DNA of 64,000 nucleotides from Haliclystus octoradiatus (GCA_916610825.1 OU744446.1:31572445-31636444); one strand, 5' to 3'; counted from the stretch's first letter, positions 1 through 15,200 are shown. The notes: a model not told the origin generated them from the sequence alone. Program-made: numbers and translations.

Positions 1-30
1 GAGGTGACCGTTATAACAGGTTTGACTGTA
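1..30 (+). repeat. Right end of a mariner-like MITE
   Basis: The first 30 bases end in ACAGGTTTGACTGTA, the right terminus of a MITE family that recurs across the window (complete at 4271-4450). Its inverted ends begin TACAGTCAAACCTGT, with a TA at each edge as expected of Tc1/mariner-type elements. The rest of this copy lies outside the window. Confidence 0.6.
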
Positions 31-212
31 TTACCACACCAATACTATTAATGCTATAGTAAAGAAATGAATGAAATGAAATAAACAAACAGACACTGGT
101 ATGTGTAAATTCATGTTGATGGAAATATTGTAGCATGGTTGAAAATATTTTAAATTGGTTTCACTGACATCTAGATGTACAATTCACCTATATGATTTCT
201 TATTGTGTTTAG

Positions 213-3200
213 ATTACCTCCAATTCAAATGGATAGTCAATTGCAGAATGATATTGATATGGCAGTTGAAGTTACTGCAATTATTGGTTGTTTAGCAAGA
301 GGTTAGTCTGATTTTAATTGTAAATTAAACAGGAATTCATGCAAGTCTATCTAGGGTTTTTTGCATAATAAAGCAATCCCCAAAACATATCCATCAAGAG
401 AGACGAGAGAATACTTAACGTCTTAACAAGAAAATACAGCAGTATGCTACGCAATGAAAATATGAAATTAAATAGATATCTGATTGCAAGATTGCATCAG
501 CAATTCATAAGCTATATAGATGTTAAAATGAAACCAAGTTTTATTGTATGCGATTATCCTGTGTCAATCTATTTCCTCTGATTGCTTGACCATCAAATCA
601 TGTGATTATTTTGTGTGTGTTTTTATCTATATTTGTTATCCAATTTTCAGCAGGTCTATTCCATGATGCATTTCAATTTTAATTTTAGGTGCTACTGAAG
701 ATGTTGCAATTATCGCTACGGATGCTACTGTTGGATTACTATGCGAAGGTGATTTTACCTATGCTAATTTGTTACGTACAATTATCAGCTACCTGTATTT
801 TAAGACCGTCTGTTTAGCTGTTTCATTGATCAATACTTTTTGTCAAATGTTAGTAACTATTTGGACTATTTAAATTTTACAGTAGTCACCTATAATCATC
901 TAGTACTTTACTGGGCTTAAGGGATGTTTCTTCTTCCTACGGCAGAAGTGATTCTTATCATTATGATTAGAAGTTTGAGGCTTAATGTTCAATAAAGGAT
1001 TCATACAAGAGTTTCTGTGCACATTCTTCATCGCGACTTACCTGCATAAGTGATGTTAGGAGACACGAGTGAAGCGTTATGAATATCTGAGATGCAGGCT
1101 AGGACATTCTAGCTTCCTGAGTGTCTCCTTACATTGCAATGCAGGTAAATCGCGATGAAGCACAGCAACCCGTGCATAAACCCTTTTTTGAAAGGATTTA
1201 CCGGTATGAAAAAACTGCCCAAATTTTCATTAACATTTTCACAAATATCTCATAAACTGTTTATGAACTTTTTAATCATTTGAATCCCATTAATTAAATA
1301 TTTTGATTATCATTCAAATTATTGTTACTGTGTTAATGTATAACATTGTATATATGTATGCAACAAATTTTCGTTTGTAGGGTTGCAGAATAGTAATTCA
1401 AAGTTATCAGTCACTTCTCTGCGATCCCTGCGAACGATTGTTACCAATAGTGAAGTAATATTTGATCAAATAATCAATGTAAGATTTAATTACTACTGTA
1501 TCTATTGGTTTTGAACTTTTATCTTTTCTTGTAGATTAAATAGACCTGATGTACATATAATAATTTGATTTATCTTCCTATATTTATAAGTGGCGCAATA
1601 TCAACTTTCATTTAATAAAGGTGAAATTGTGAGATTCAAATTCATAATTATATTAAGGGTTTGTCATTTTTATTTTGTATTTGTGCATTACAATTATAAT
1701 ATATATATTATTATTATTTTTTTTTTTTTTGTTGACAGGATGATGCTGTTTTGAATATACTGATACAGTATTTAGCTGAGAATCCTTCCTACGCAGAATG
1801 TGCTGCTAATATTCTTAGTAAAAGTTGCAAGGTAAAAAGCTTACAAAGTCAAACCCGTAGTGCACTTGATAACCAAATGGCCGTAGTTCAGTTGATAGGG
1901 TGTTGGGCCTCAGCCTGCAGGGTCTTGGGTTCAATCCCTGGCAGGAGCACTATCGGTTGGCTTCAGGAAGGGCATCCAGCCATTAAACTCACATACGCTC
2001 CAAAAAATACTAACCAATTAACCAACCACCCCAGTGAAAATAAGCTACTAACTTACCCGGTTTGTGGCTAAATGATAAAAAAAAACAGTCAAACCAATTT
2101 TAGGGGCCACATCTATATAGCAGTCACCTGTCTATAATGGCCACTTCAGTAATATATTCAATTATTATTCTATTGATTCAACCCAGTAAATATAAGACAC
2201 CTGTCTATATTGGTCAATATACCCAGATCTTATAAGTTGTTTCTGCTGTGTACAGCTTTTACTGTTAGTGACTGTATGTAATGGTGTGTACGGTATCTCT
2301 CAAACTAATTTTATTTCATTTATCTCCACTAGATTGGGCAATGTCAACAAAAACTCTATAATAACAACATAATTGCATCATTGTTGCCTTGGTTAACGTT
2401 CCCACAAGAAACAGTTGTTTTACCAATTGTCAAATGCATTTGTTCACTAGTGATTGAAAATCCAACTTTAGCTGCTCAGTTACTCACTTGTAAGTTAGTT
2501 TTTGAGTTTCTCTTGTTGCCTATATTTAAAAACTTTTGAAATGTGCTAGCATTTCATGGACAAGGCAGTCAAAAAGCTGTTTTTGACTCATGATTCTATT
2601 TTCCATTGCTATTACAATACATAAGTTTGCTTCGGTACCTTTAATAAATATTTTAAATTTTTGAATTCTGTTCCCAAATCGATGTGTATAATAATGATTG
2701 ATGCATTTTCAATAGTCTTGATGAATTTGATTGGTCAACAATTCAACAAACCATTCAGCAAGTGACTTTTTCACAGTTCCAGTCCCTGCGAAAACAGTCC
2801 ATGAAGTTTTCATAAACTGCTTATAAGGTGTTCATGAACAATTCATGAATGTATGTAAAGTTCATGAGCAGGTCATGAACTCAGCTAATTTTTTTCGCAG
2901 TGGAGTCCTTAAAGTGTACATGACACAAACAAATTTTTCAAAGATTTGGGTAGCTGAAGCAAAATGATGAAGAATGGTGACAATGGTTTCTTAGTTTGAA
3001 CGCGTATAAGTGGAGATATTTAATGTTGAATCTACAATATTTACGATCAGTCACTGTTTCCCAAACTCGGAACGACAGTCGGAATGACAAGAAGGCTTAC
3101 CGTTACCATAGGAAAAAAGTGAAGTCAGAATTATTAAAAATCGTATCTCTGCTTGAAATAAATATAATTTATTAAGAAATACATGAAATACAAGGGTTTT

Positions 3201-6200
3201 TAGTTGTTGCCTGTTGTATTTACTTATTTCTGTCAAAAATGTGTCAATCATCCGCCTACGGTCTGGACTGTGCACCCGCTGTTTTACGTATACATCAACT
3301 CCATTTGTGACAGGTGCTTGTCAGGTGTTTGAGCCTTTTTCTTCAGAAAAACGCTATCTCAACTACTAAGTGTCCTACATCTCATGTGTTTCTTGGTGAA
3401 ATGAACTCGTTTGAAACGAAAAAGGTGTCTCAAAAGTACAGGTAGTTCGGACGTTAGAAACTGTAATTTCGAGTGAATGGGGATACAATTTTTTTAAAGT
3501 TTTTGATTGTCCTTTTTCCTATAGTAGACCCTCTTGTCATTCCGACTATCGTTCGCAGTTTTGAAAAAGTGACTAATCGAAAATAGGGTAGATTGATCAT
3601 TAAATGTCTCTGCTTATACGCGTTCATCGTTCAAACTAAGCAATCATTGTCACCTTTCTTCCTCATTTAGCTTCAGCTACTCGGATTCTATGATAAAATT
3701 TGTTTGTGTCATGTGCATTTTAATATATGTTCAGAATTTTTTGACGTATTCTTGATATCAAGATACATAAAAACGGAAATTTCGCCATGAAATAGGAGAT
3801 TGTGCACTTGATCTGGATCTTACGAATCAAAACCTTTCGAATTCATTGTTTAAATGTGCTAGCTATTTTACAAACCAATTATAAAGTTCCGTGCTGTTCA
3901 TAGTTTGAATTAAATACATTTGAGATGCAGTATGACATTTGAAGCTAAAATCACTTGTGGTTGCATGTTGTGATTTCTGGTGCCTTTCTCTTGTCTCATT
4001 GCGGAATAGTATTAGTAATTAATACAACTTTAATAGTGTGATATATATATTATATATGTCATATGTGTACGCAAATCTATAATATTTTGTAGTTTATGTT
4101 CAGTTTAATCTAATATTGATGACTTTTCAAGTTTCAAATAATTTTCAATAGATACAAGTAACAATAGTACTGTTACAGTGAAAGATCATCTCATTAAGCT
4201 ACTGTCACGTAGTAACACAGAAAAAATACAATTAGCTGCTGCTAAATGGTGAGTTATTTGATTTCGATATACAATGAAACCTGTATATAATGACCAGCTA
4301 GGAGAGGTAGATAAATTGACCACTATAGACAGGTGGCTTTTATATACAGGTTCAATCCAATAGAAAATACTATTTTAGACATTGCAAAAGTGACCACTAT
4401 AGACAAGTGGCTGCTGTATAGAGGTGACCGTTAGAACAGGTTTGACTGTACTGTGTTTGTAAACAAGTAAGAAAAGCTATTTTGACATGCAAATAATTTC
4501 ACATATAAGCAACTCAGTTCTATTTACAGTTTACTTCTAATTAAATATTTTCTAATCAACAACTTAACTTGGCACATCATTGGTTATGTGTTATCATATG
4601 CATTATCCTCAGGCTTGAAGATTTCGAATAGTAATGTGAAAAATATTATTTACATCTCCTGTAGGCTAAAGTTTAAGAGACCATTGAAAATAGTGGAAAA
4701 AAAGACAACTTGACAAGCGTGAAAAAGCTTGAGCCCGTAAGATTAGTGGTTTTCAGCTTTACGGGTGTCTTATAGCAGGTCGTTTTCAATAGTGAAAGGA
4801 AACTGTACAGTATTTGATAATGCTATTTTAATGCTGTTATTACTATTTTTGATTTCCAACTATTTCAAAATCAAGTCACAAAACTTAGTCATCACAACTT
4901 TTGGTTATAGGATTATTATCATAAAATATGATAAAATTGCATTTTTTTATCATGTTTCAATTTATGTTTCCTTTAGAAAATTAAATACAACTATATATTC
5001 TTTTTCTTTCAGCATTTTTGCTAGCATTAGTTCCCTTTTAAAGCGTTAGGGACTTGAAAATTGGGCTCTGCATAAATTTTTATTACAACTAATTATTATT
5101 ATATTGTTATTAATCCTATAAAATCTAAATTAATATATCATACCTATTTGTAATTTATTTACATATTGTAGCATTGGTGTTTTTTATAAGTCTGGTGCAA
5201 TTCTTGAATCGGAAGAAATTCTACTGACAAAGGTAATTTATTCTAATTTATAGCTATCAATGACCAATGACACAACTATAATAAACTAATATGTCGATTG
5301 TTCAGTTACCTCTGAACAAAATAACAGAATTATAATATTTGTTTGTAGCTCAAAATCCCCCCCCCCCCATGTATGGGCTTATCAGACATTTCAAGTTTAT
5401 TTGCAGACAGGATTGTAAAACTAGGCTAACAATTCCGAGGAAAAAATATAAACTTTACTTACGATCAAGGCTCGATAAAATGGGAGATTTCGGGACTGAG
5501 AGACCCGGGGGGCAGCAAAAATTCAGAAGAAACTGGTTGAAAAAGAAGAAGATAGTTGTATTCTACTTTTTTATAATCAGAAGAAAATCAAGTGCTACAT
5601 TTTCTTTGGAAGATAAGTAAAATGTGCAGTTTTTATACTATTTTAATGACAGTAGCTGCTAAAGTAAAAGCTGTGAAAACATTTGCATGATATAATTACC
5701 CGGAAAATTTTGGAGGCAAAATTAAGAATCCAGGAAGGAGATACATTTATCAGACCCTGTTGACATTCTTTCCAAAGATCTGACCTTTCATTGCAAAGTA
5801 GCATAATAGTCAAATCTTTTGTAGCCATTTTGAAAACATTCTTTACTTTGATTTACTGTAATACTTACTGTAATAGGAAAGTACACCAAATTGCAAAAGC
5901 ATACAGAAAGCATGGTAACCAAAACTTTTTAGAGGATACAATATTTGAATTTTATACTTTTCCGAATGCAACTTGTTCTATCAAACCCTGTTTGCATAAT
6001 AATTATTGTATTATGCTGCAATTCTTACTGCTATGCAGAGATTAATTTGATTTAATCCTATGCGTTATTTAATTATAGGTTTTGACATCTTTTGTGAGAA
6101 TGTGTAGAAAAGATAAATCCCTCAATGATAGAATGCATGCTGCATTTGGCCTTGGTATGTTTAAAGAATTTGAAAGAGTAAACATCTGTCCATAGCCATT

Positions 6201-9200
6201 TCACCTTTTTGCACAAAGGCTTGCGTACTTATATGGGATATCCTATTTTATAATTACAGTACTCCTTGGCATATCCCCACAAAACTTCATGAATTTTATA
6301 GGGATTTTATGAACAGTTCATGAACTTTACACACATTTCATGTACAATTCACTAGCCATTCACTAGCAATTCATTTTTTTTGAAAATTCATAGTCTTGCG
6401 TACTTTTCAACAAACTGGACATTGGAAATTCTATAAAATTAGTCCGGTTTTACATTAATAATCATACGAATATAAGGAAATATCAGCTTTATGAACTTAT
6501 GTTTTGATAAATAGCTATTTAATTTTTACATCGGGAATGTATAGGTAGATTGAACATATACTGAACACGCAAGATTATCTTGATGAGTGTTTCTTGACAA
6601 TTTTGAAATTTGAAGTGAGTTCTTGTCTATTCTTGTAATTTAATTGATATATTTCAAGTGAGGTAACACAAAGGTGATTAGTATGCATTTTTTTTTTCGT
6701 TCTAATTCTACTTTCTATGTTTCCTTATTTGTAGCATCATTAATCGAAGACAATAACAATTTGCAATCGATTGCAGCTATATCTGACCATCTTATTAAAA
6801 ATATCGCACAATTAATTAATGAAGCGAATGGCTTTCGTCAAAAAACAATTAAACATGAACTATTAGCAGTAAGTTGATCAAATATTTTCAAATATTTACA
6901 AATCCTCTCACTGTCAATTGACCAATGCAACATCAGCTCATGAGTGAAAATGTTCCTCCAATCAGCAGATTTCCTCCTTTTATCGGCTCCAAAGCAAAGA
7001 AAACACTGATCTAGCTTATTTTTCGATAGGTTTTCATGGGTTTTCCTCTCTGTTAGTGAACTTTATTTTCATGCAGGATCATACAAAATGCTCTGACAAG
7101 ATACAATTAATTGCTACAAGATTGATTTGCCAATGTTTATTACAAATTTTTAAACTGTTATTCATAATTTCTTTTGTTTAGAGTGGATTCGATGTTTTAG
7201 CAGCAGTATCAGCTAATGATGAAAAAATCAGAAAAATTGTAAATAAAATTTGATTATGAGTTCATCAACATCTTTACAAATAGTTTGTTGATTTTAAGAT
7301 ACCCTCTGTAACGTGTACAAACTTATTCTTTCAGGTGATTGACACTTCCTGCAATTTAATTCAACTTTTATTTGAATCTCTTCAAGAAAATAATGAACTG
7401 CTCAAAGTCAGTTCATTAAAATGTCTGTTAAGCTTATCTCGATCAGTGCGACAGTTAAGAACAACATTTCAAGACTTTTCGTTTTGGCAACCGATATTGA
7501 CATTATTGAAAGAGAACACATCCCGACATATTAGAAGTGTGGCTTCATCTGTTTTATGTAATTTACTGTTGGACTTCTCACCTTGTAAAGAAGTAAGCTG
7601 CTGTGTAACTATTATGTAAATTAGAAATGTCTCTAACACTTAATCACTTGTGAGAGTTTAGAAGGAATTAATTGGAAATGAAAGAACATGAAATCCCAAA
7701 CAGTTCATGAAAATTATGCCATTTCACTTCCAAGTACTTAAATCGCAATTTTTCATGAATTTATATCTTCAAATCAACGTTAGTGGTAAATATATATGTT
7801 TGGAGTGCCGTAATTGTCTTCAAGACCATCCCAAATCCAAGCTTCAGTTTCTCATCTTGTCATAGCATTTTATAGATTTTTCCATATATTTGAATTCATA
7901 TTCTTAGTTTTTTAACAGTAAAATATAGCAAGAATAAATTAAAATTAGCTATGGACAATGTTTAGGTTATATTGAAGATAACGATCAATATTTACCTTAA
8001 AGATGGTTAAATGTTACCAAAACGTTGTCCACAACTAGATGCAGTTTATTGTCACTATCGTTGATAATAAAATGTTTTTCAAAGAAAATTTCACTCAATA
8101 TTCTTAATTTTTAATTAAATTGCCCCAGATCTGAAATCTACTTTTGATCTTGAAACATGTTATTTTAAATCAGGTTGTGAGTTTTTCTTTGGGATTTACT
8201 ATTTATAGGCACTCATTGACGCTGGTATAGTTGCTATTTTATGTGATTTGACAAAAGATGATGAAACTCAATTACGTTTGAATGGTGTCTGGGGCTTAAT
8301 GGTACTTATGTTAACATTATTTTCAAGTAGTAGGCTCAGTAGGCCTATTACTGATGTCAAAATTTGTATACAAATGATTACTGGACTCTTTTCATCTCTC
8401 TAGAATATTTCCTTTGATGCACCATTGGCTGTCAATACAGAAATAATAAAAACAGTTGGTCTTGATCACATTTTAACGTAAGTGAGGGATCATCGTTGTT
8501 ACAAAACCCAATGTCCACCGTACAACACACTGAAAATAAGGAATACCCAAACATTCCGTCCTAACTTATAATGAAACCTGTATATAACAGCCAGCAATGA
8601 GGTGTAGATAAATTGACCACTATAGACAGGTGACCTTTATATACAGGTTTGATTCCATAGAAAATACAATTTTAGACATTGCAAGAGTGACCACTATAGA
8701 CAGGTGGCCGCTGTATAGAGGTGGATCCTTTATATAGCAAGTTTATCTATTCGACTTTTTGAGTTCCTATTGTTTATCAAAAGAGATAACAGTCATGACT
8801 TACATCAAAGGTATATAGACATCCTATAAAGTTTTACGTTTCTGATTTAAATTTAAAAATGTTTGATTTTCATTTTGTTCTGAGTAACCACCCTCTTTTA
8901 CCCTCAGAATCATGGAATGCGATGAAGGTGAAATCTCAATGCGTTCACTTGGCTTTTTACGTAATGTGCTTTCTGGTAAAGAGGTTTGTTTAACAACTTG
9001 ACTTGAATTTAATGCCTTGTGAAACAATGGTATCTCTTTGTTGCCTAGAATGTCTTTGTTTTTGTGGAACATGGAAGTTGTGCCTAGTACATGATAATCT
9101 GTAATTCAATTCCTTTCATAGCCAACTAAGATGGCACACAGAAAAGTCCACAGGGAATTGAATTATAAACTGATGCATACCAATCTGCCATAAAAGATGT

Positions 9201-12200
9201 TGAATTTGATCTGTAGTATCGCTCGTGTGATCAGTAATGAACATTCCTTTACAACCAATGGTCTCAGCTAAAAGAGCCACCCTAATCACAAGATTCTATT
9301 TGGATTTTTGTAACAACAATTTACTTTCTATATCTCATCACTACTTTGTATTTTGGGTGCTGCTATTGGAAAATGAATTGTTGTTTCTATAAATTGTTGT
9401 TTATATTTGTATTTCTGTTTTTCTCTAGAATGCTGATTGTGTTATGAGCCAACATGGTGACCCAATTATGAATACAATGTCAACAATGCTACAAGCAAAT
9501 AAAACAGATGGCATTCTTGAACAGGTGTGTATAGTAAGGAGAATGACTACCTAGAGCATAGAACATGACTGTGTACAGTTACTTATTATAGACGAGGGTT
9601 TCAATAGTAAGTTGATGAAATTATCATTATAGATAGGTGGCTTCTATATAGGAGTCATGAAACAGATATGTTGTTACAGTAGTTGCTTTGCAGATTACAT
9701 TATCTGATAAACGTAGCTTGATCTCTCTTCGTATGGTAATGGCGGCTTTATTCAGAACATTAATCCAAGAAGATTATTCACTCCATGACATATGCATTTC
9801 TCGCATGTCGGAACATTTGTTTAACATAGCTTGCAAGTTGCATCGTAAGCAATGAAATTTGCAGTCGAGCAAGTACCATTGTGACACAACCTTGCTGATA
9901 CATTATTCGAAAAATGTTTCCCCTATGAAAAAATGCTTGAGTTCATGAACAGTTCATGAACATTTTTTTGTGGGTTCATAAACAGTTCATGAACAGTCAC
10001 GAAGAGTTCATGAACACTTCATGAATCTGTTCATAAAGTTCATGAACAGTAACAGTTCATGAACTGTTCATGAACTTTCATGAACTTTCATGAACTTTCA
10101 TGAACTTATGTAGTATTCATAATAATTAGCATAATTAGTTATTAGTCTCTTTTGTATGTAACCTCGTAATCGTGTAGTATAAATAGCTTTGTAATCATTT
10201 AGTTTAGATAGAGTGTTATTCAAGCAGTGTTATATGCTGTATGTTATTAATTATATCTTTGACTTTATACAATTGACTACTTATTGTTGTTACCATTCTC
10301 TGGCTAGAGTTAATACAGAACTCTACATTGGCGCAGTTGATAGGATTTTCTTCATATTTGTGAGAATGGCTACTTTTCGCGGTCGATTGCCACCCGAATT
10401 TGACCCTGGACAACGTAACGCTTATGACCGCTTTACAAAATGGAAGGCAACATTTTCAAATTATATGCTTGCAACAGACCTTGATGAAAAGTCAGAAGAA
10501 AAGAAACTGGCTATATTATACAACGTGGCTGGAGATGATTTCAGAAGATTTGCTAAAAAAAATTGTCAATTTGGACAACTGGTTGAAAACTCGACAAACG
10601 TGCTTACCGAAATTGAACGAATATTGAAACCTCAAAGACGGAACCTGGAATATCGGTGTCGATTGTTAGATTTGAAACAAACACATGATGAAACAATACA
10701 TGAATTTCTACAGCAATTACGAGCATTGTATCAGGAATCTGGTTATACAGACAGAAATCTCACAGGTGAACTATTAATTCGTGATCTACTGATTAGAGGC
10801 ATTAGAAACGACGACGCGAAACGCCTCGTTTTACAACAAGATATTGATAATTTAGAAATTGATCAATGTATGCGTTTAATATCTACTTTCGAAACGGTAA
10901 GCGATACCGTTTTAACGCCATCTACATCCGATACAAACGCAGTCATAGATGATTGTAAATATTGCGGTAAAAATCATGTAAGAGGTAAATGTCCTGCATA
11001 TCGTAAAACGTGTTCAAAATGTGGTCGATTAAATCATTTTAATTCTGTTTGTCTATCAAAATCAAAAGTGTCGTCACACTCGCGTGATAGATTTGATAAC
11101 CGTGATGCATCTACATCAAGTAAAAATAAATATGATAATAAGAAATCTGATAAACGTAATAGCAAGTCGAAATCTAAATCCCGCTCAGAAAGAGCGGCAG
11201 CAGTAGTTTATTCCGATTCTGATTCGTCTGACACGCCTTCAGATAGTTCTTTTGCCGTCCATTCTAACACTCCCGGCAAGAGGGCATATGTTGATTTATG
11301 GGCGTTTGATAAAAAAATAACGTTTCTTATCGATCCTGGCAGTACGTCTACTATGATACCGTTTAATATTTTAAAATATGCCAAGGATCTTACGCAACCA
11401 ACTGATAAATTTGTAAAACCATGGAATAGCAAAGCTATTCGTATTACCGCCGAGGGCACCGTTGGTTTATCCGCTTCACCAAATCATAGCCCGCTCAAAA
11501 TTACAGCGAAATGTACTGATAATATGACGTGTCCATTACTTAGTTATTCTGATTATTTAAATTTAGGTGGTCAGCCGTTGACTTTACCAAAAGAATATTT
11601 TGTACAAATTAATGAGACTACATTGTTAGGAAGTATTGGCACGGCTACACTACAAATGAAACCTAATGCTCAACCTGCTGTACAGGGCGCTCGAAAGCTA
11701 CCTTTCAGGTTACATGAATCCGTTTCAAATGAGCTTGATCGTTTAGAAAATTTAGGAATAATCGAGCGTGTATTAAAGCCTAGTAAATGGTTATCGCCAA
11801 TTGTTGTAGCTAAGAGAAAAAATAATAAAATTCGAATTTGTGGCGATTTTCGTAAATTGAATGAATCTATACAACGTGAACGGTTTGTTATTCCAACCGC
11901 TGATTCATTTTTTGCTAAACTAAACGGAGCAAAGCTCTTTTCTATTCTCGATTTAGAAAGCGGTTTTCATCAATTAAAATTAGATGAATCATCTTCAGAT
12001 TTGACAACAATAGCGACACACCGTGGTAATTATCGGTATTTACGCTTACCGTTCGGTGTTAGTTCGGCACCGGAAATATTTCAAAGAACAATGACCGATC
12101 ATTTGTCTGATCTTAATGGTTGTATGGTGTATATAGACGATATATTGGTATATGGTAAGGACAAAGCTGAACACGATTTAAATTTATCTGCTGTTAAAGA

Positions 12201-15200
12201 ACGTCTCAATTCTATTGGTGCAAAGTTGAATAAAAGTAAATGTAAGTTTGCACAACGTGAGCTATTATATCTAGGACATACAATTTCAGACGAGGGTATT
12301 TCACCAGATCAACAGAAGATTGTAGAAGCATTATCACTTTCTGCACCTACTACAATTGCTGAAGCCCGTAGAGTGTTAGGGATGTTGAATTATTTACAGA
12401 AATTTCTTCCCAATCTCTCAACTAATGTGAAATCTATCAGAGACATCATCAAAGGACAGTTTGATAATGAAGCAGTAAACAGTGCCTGGAAACATGTTAA
12501 GGTGGCACTTGCAGAAGCAGCTAAAACTACATTTTCATTTTACGATTGTAACGCTCGTACAGCTATTTTGTGTGACGCAAGTCCTTATGGCTTAGGCGCT
12601 GTACTTATGCAGTTTATTAACAACAATTGGACTCCGGTGTTAACAGCTAGTCGTTCGTTAACATCTACTGAGCAGAAATACTCACAAATGGAACGCGAGT
12701 TGTTAGCTATAGTCTTTGGCGCAACACGTTTCCGGCAATTTATATTAGGGGGAACAGTTGAATTTTGGACAGACCATAAGCCCCTAGAATCAATATGGTT
12801 GAAACCATTTGAAGCAATTCCACCTCGCCTTCAACGTATGATGTTACGATTGCAACAATATGGATCAAATATTATTTATAAACCGGCGAAAGAAAATATG
12901 AATACTTTGCCTGATACGTTATCACGTTCACCATCTATTAAGAACACTCCTGAGCTGAGTGTTAATGATTATAGCGAAATTTGTTCGATAGCTATTGACG
13001 ATTTTGAACACTTTTTAGATCCTAATTTTGTTACATTAAGAGACGTAGAGCTAGAAACAGCTGCTAGTAATGCCCTGACACGTGTCATCGAAGCAATAGA
13101 ATATAATAATTGGTCTAGTATTCCGGAAGTTTTAGAACCATATTTTAAAGAACGTTTTGATTTATCTGTTTTGCAGAAGCCACGAGTACTCATGCGTGGT
13201 ACTCAAGTAGTTATTCCGTCTAGTTTACGTGAACGTTTAATCAAACTAGCACATGATAGTCATCTTGGACTTAAAACAACACTGTCTCAACTTTCATCTG
13301 TCTGGTGGCCTGGTCTTTCTGCAGAGGTAAAGTCTACAATAGCTTCCTGTGAGACATGCAGAGAAGTTTCTCAACGATGGCCTGAGTTGGAATTGAAGCC
13401 ATCAGAAGTTCTACCACCCTGGCATACTTTGGCGACGGACATTTTCCATGTTGATGGTAAGCCATATTTATCTGTCGTTGATTACGGTTCACGTTATCCT
13501 GAAGTCTTTCCACTAAAACATGAGAAAACACCTGAAGTAATTGATGCATTAGAAGCTATATTTTGTCGCCATGGACCTTGTCTTGAACTAATGTCAGACA
13601 ATGGATCCCAATTCACCTCAAAAAAGTTCAAACGATTTTGCAAAAGTTGGGGTGTGGTGTTACGTAATTCACCTCCCCGTTACCCTCGTTCTAATGGAAT
13701 GGTAGAACGATTTCATAGGACATTTAAATATCGATGGACAAGAACAGATGACCTTACACGAACACAGCGTTTACGTCATGTGCTATTTACAATAAGATCC
13801 ACAGTACATCGTATGATTGGTACATCTCCTCTACATGCTCTAATGGGACGTAAACCTGTTACACCAATTCCTGCGGTGTCATCAAGCAAACCTGTCAATG
13901 TAAATCATCAAATTAAAGCTAAAGCAGCTATGAAACTATTTCATGATCAACAAAAACTTGTATCAAATTTACCAACTCCAAATGAAGGAGAAAGAGTAAT
14001 ATTACGTGATGGAGGAGGAGATATAATTCGTGGTAATGTTATATCGTCGTCACCTCGTCGTACTACCGTTGAAACAGAATCTGGTGGAACATTAGTCCGC
14101 GCTCGTTCTCACGTGAGAACAACATCTCGTTTAACTCGGTCAGGTCGCATAAGTAAACCACCTGTAAGATTTGACCCGTCTAATCCAGACACTCATTAAA
14201 GGGATTCGTATTTATTAAAAGCGATTCTATTAAATCGGATTTTACGATTAATCATCAATTATCAATTCAACTTATTACTATTTAATTCTAACTATTCAAT
14301 TATCGTTTATTCGTTTTTAATATTCTTTAGAAGAAATAGCGAGTGTAGTATTCATAATAATTAGCATAATTAGTTATTAGTCTCTTTTGTATGTAACCTC
14401 GTAATCGTGTAGTATAAATAGCTTTGTAATCATTTAGTTTAGATAGAGTGTTATTCAAGCAGTGTTATATGCTGTATGTTATTAATTATATCTTTGACTT
14501 TATACAATTGACTACTTATTGTTGTTACCATTCTCTGGCTAGAGTTAATACAGAACTCTACATGTTTAACATAGCTTGCAAGTTGCATCGTAAGCAATGA
14601 AATTTGCAGTCGAGCAAGTACCATTGTGACACAACCTTGCTGATACATTATTCGAAAAATGTTTCCCCTATGAAAAAATGCTTGAGTTCATGAACAGTTC
14701 ATGAACATTTTTTTGTGGGTTCATAAACAGTTCATGAACAGTCACGAAGAGTTCATGAACACTTCATGAATCTGTTCATAAAGTTCATGAACAGTAACAG
14801 TTCATGAACTGTTCATGAACTTTCATGAACTTTCATGAACTTTCATGAACTTTCATGAACTTTCATGAACTTTCATGAACTGTCCATGAACAGTTCATGT
14901 GATTTTGGGCACTGTCACGTTCATGAGTTCATGAACTTTTTTTCGCAGGGGATGCTGGATTTGATCATAATGACAATATATGATGTGACAATAATGTTCA
15001 TACTTTTAGGTATTCAGTGTTTTATCAAACATTGCTGATGGTAAATCATCTAAAGAATACATCATGAATCATAACGATGTGTTACAACACATTATCTCAT
15101 GTATCACACACAGAAATGACAAAATCCAATTGGCTGCTGTCTTTTGTATAACTAATCTGATGTGGATTGGTGAAGAGGATTCTATTAATAGACAATTACG

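Larger units (their letters stand above)
10109..14562 (+). mobile_element. LTR retrotransposon 1 (Ty3/gypsy type), structurally intact
   Basis: This complete element of 4454 bp has two identical 219-bp LTRs (TGTAGT...CTACA), a primer-binding region starting TTGGCGCAGTTGAT at 10328, one uninterrupted gag-pol ORF and a purine-rich tract (AGAAGAAATAGCGAG) just before the 3' LTR. LTR identity points to a recent insertion. There is no env ORF. The 5-bp flanks differ (ACTTA left, TGTTT right), so no ordinary target duplication is visible. The host gene is ARMC8, in the sense orientation. Domain order RT-RNase H-integrase places it in the Ty3/gypsy group. Confidence 0.95.

Noticed and set aside
2913..3722. 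Possible transposase in the 0.8-kb fold-back at 2909-3722
   Set aside because: The only ORF is 74 codons with no catalytic motif; the element is non-autonomous.
9692..9855. Open frame (ITLSDKRSLISLRMVMAALF...) after a CAG in the ARMC8 intron
   Set aside because: ARMC8 joins exon 9429-9524 directly to 15010 with full homology, so no exon is needed here. It could be an alternative terminal exon, but nothing supports it.
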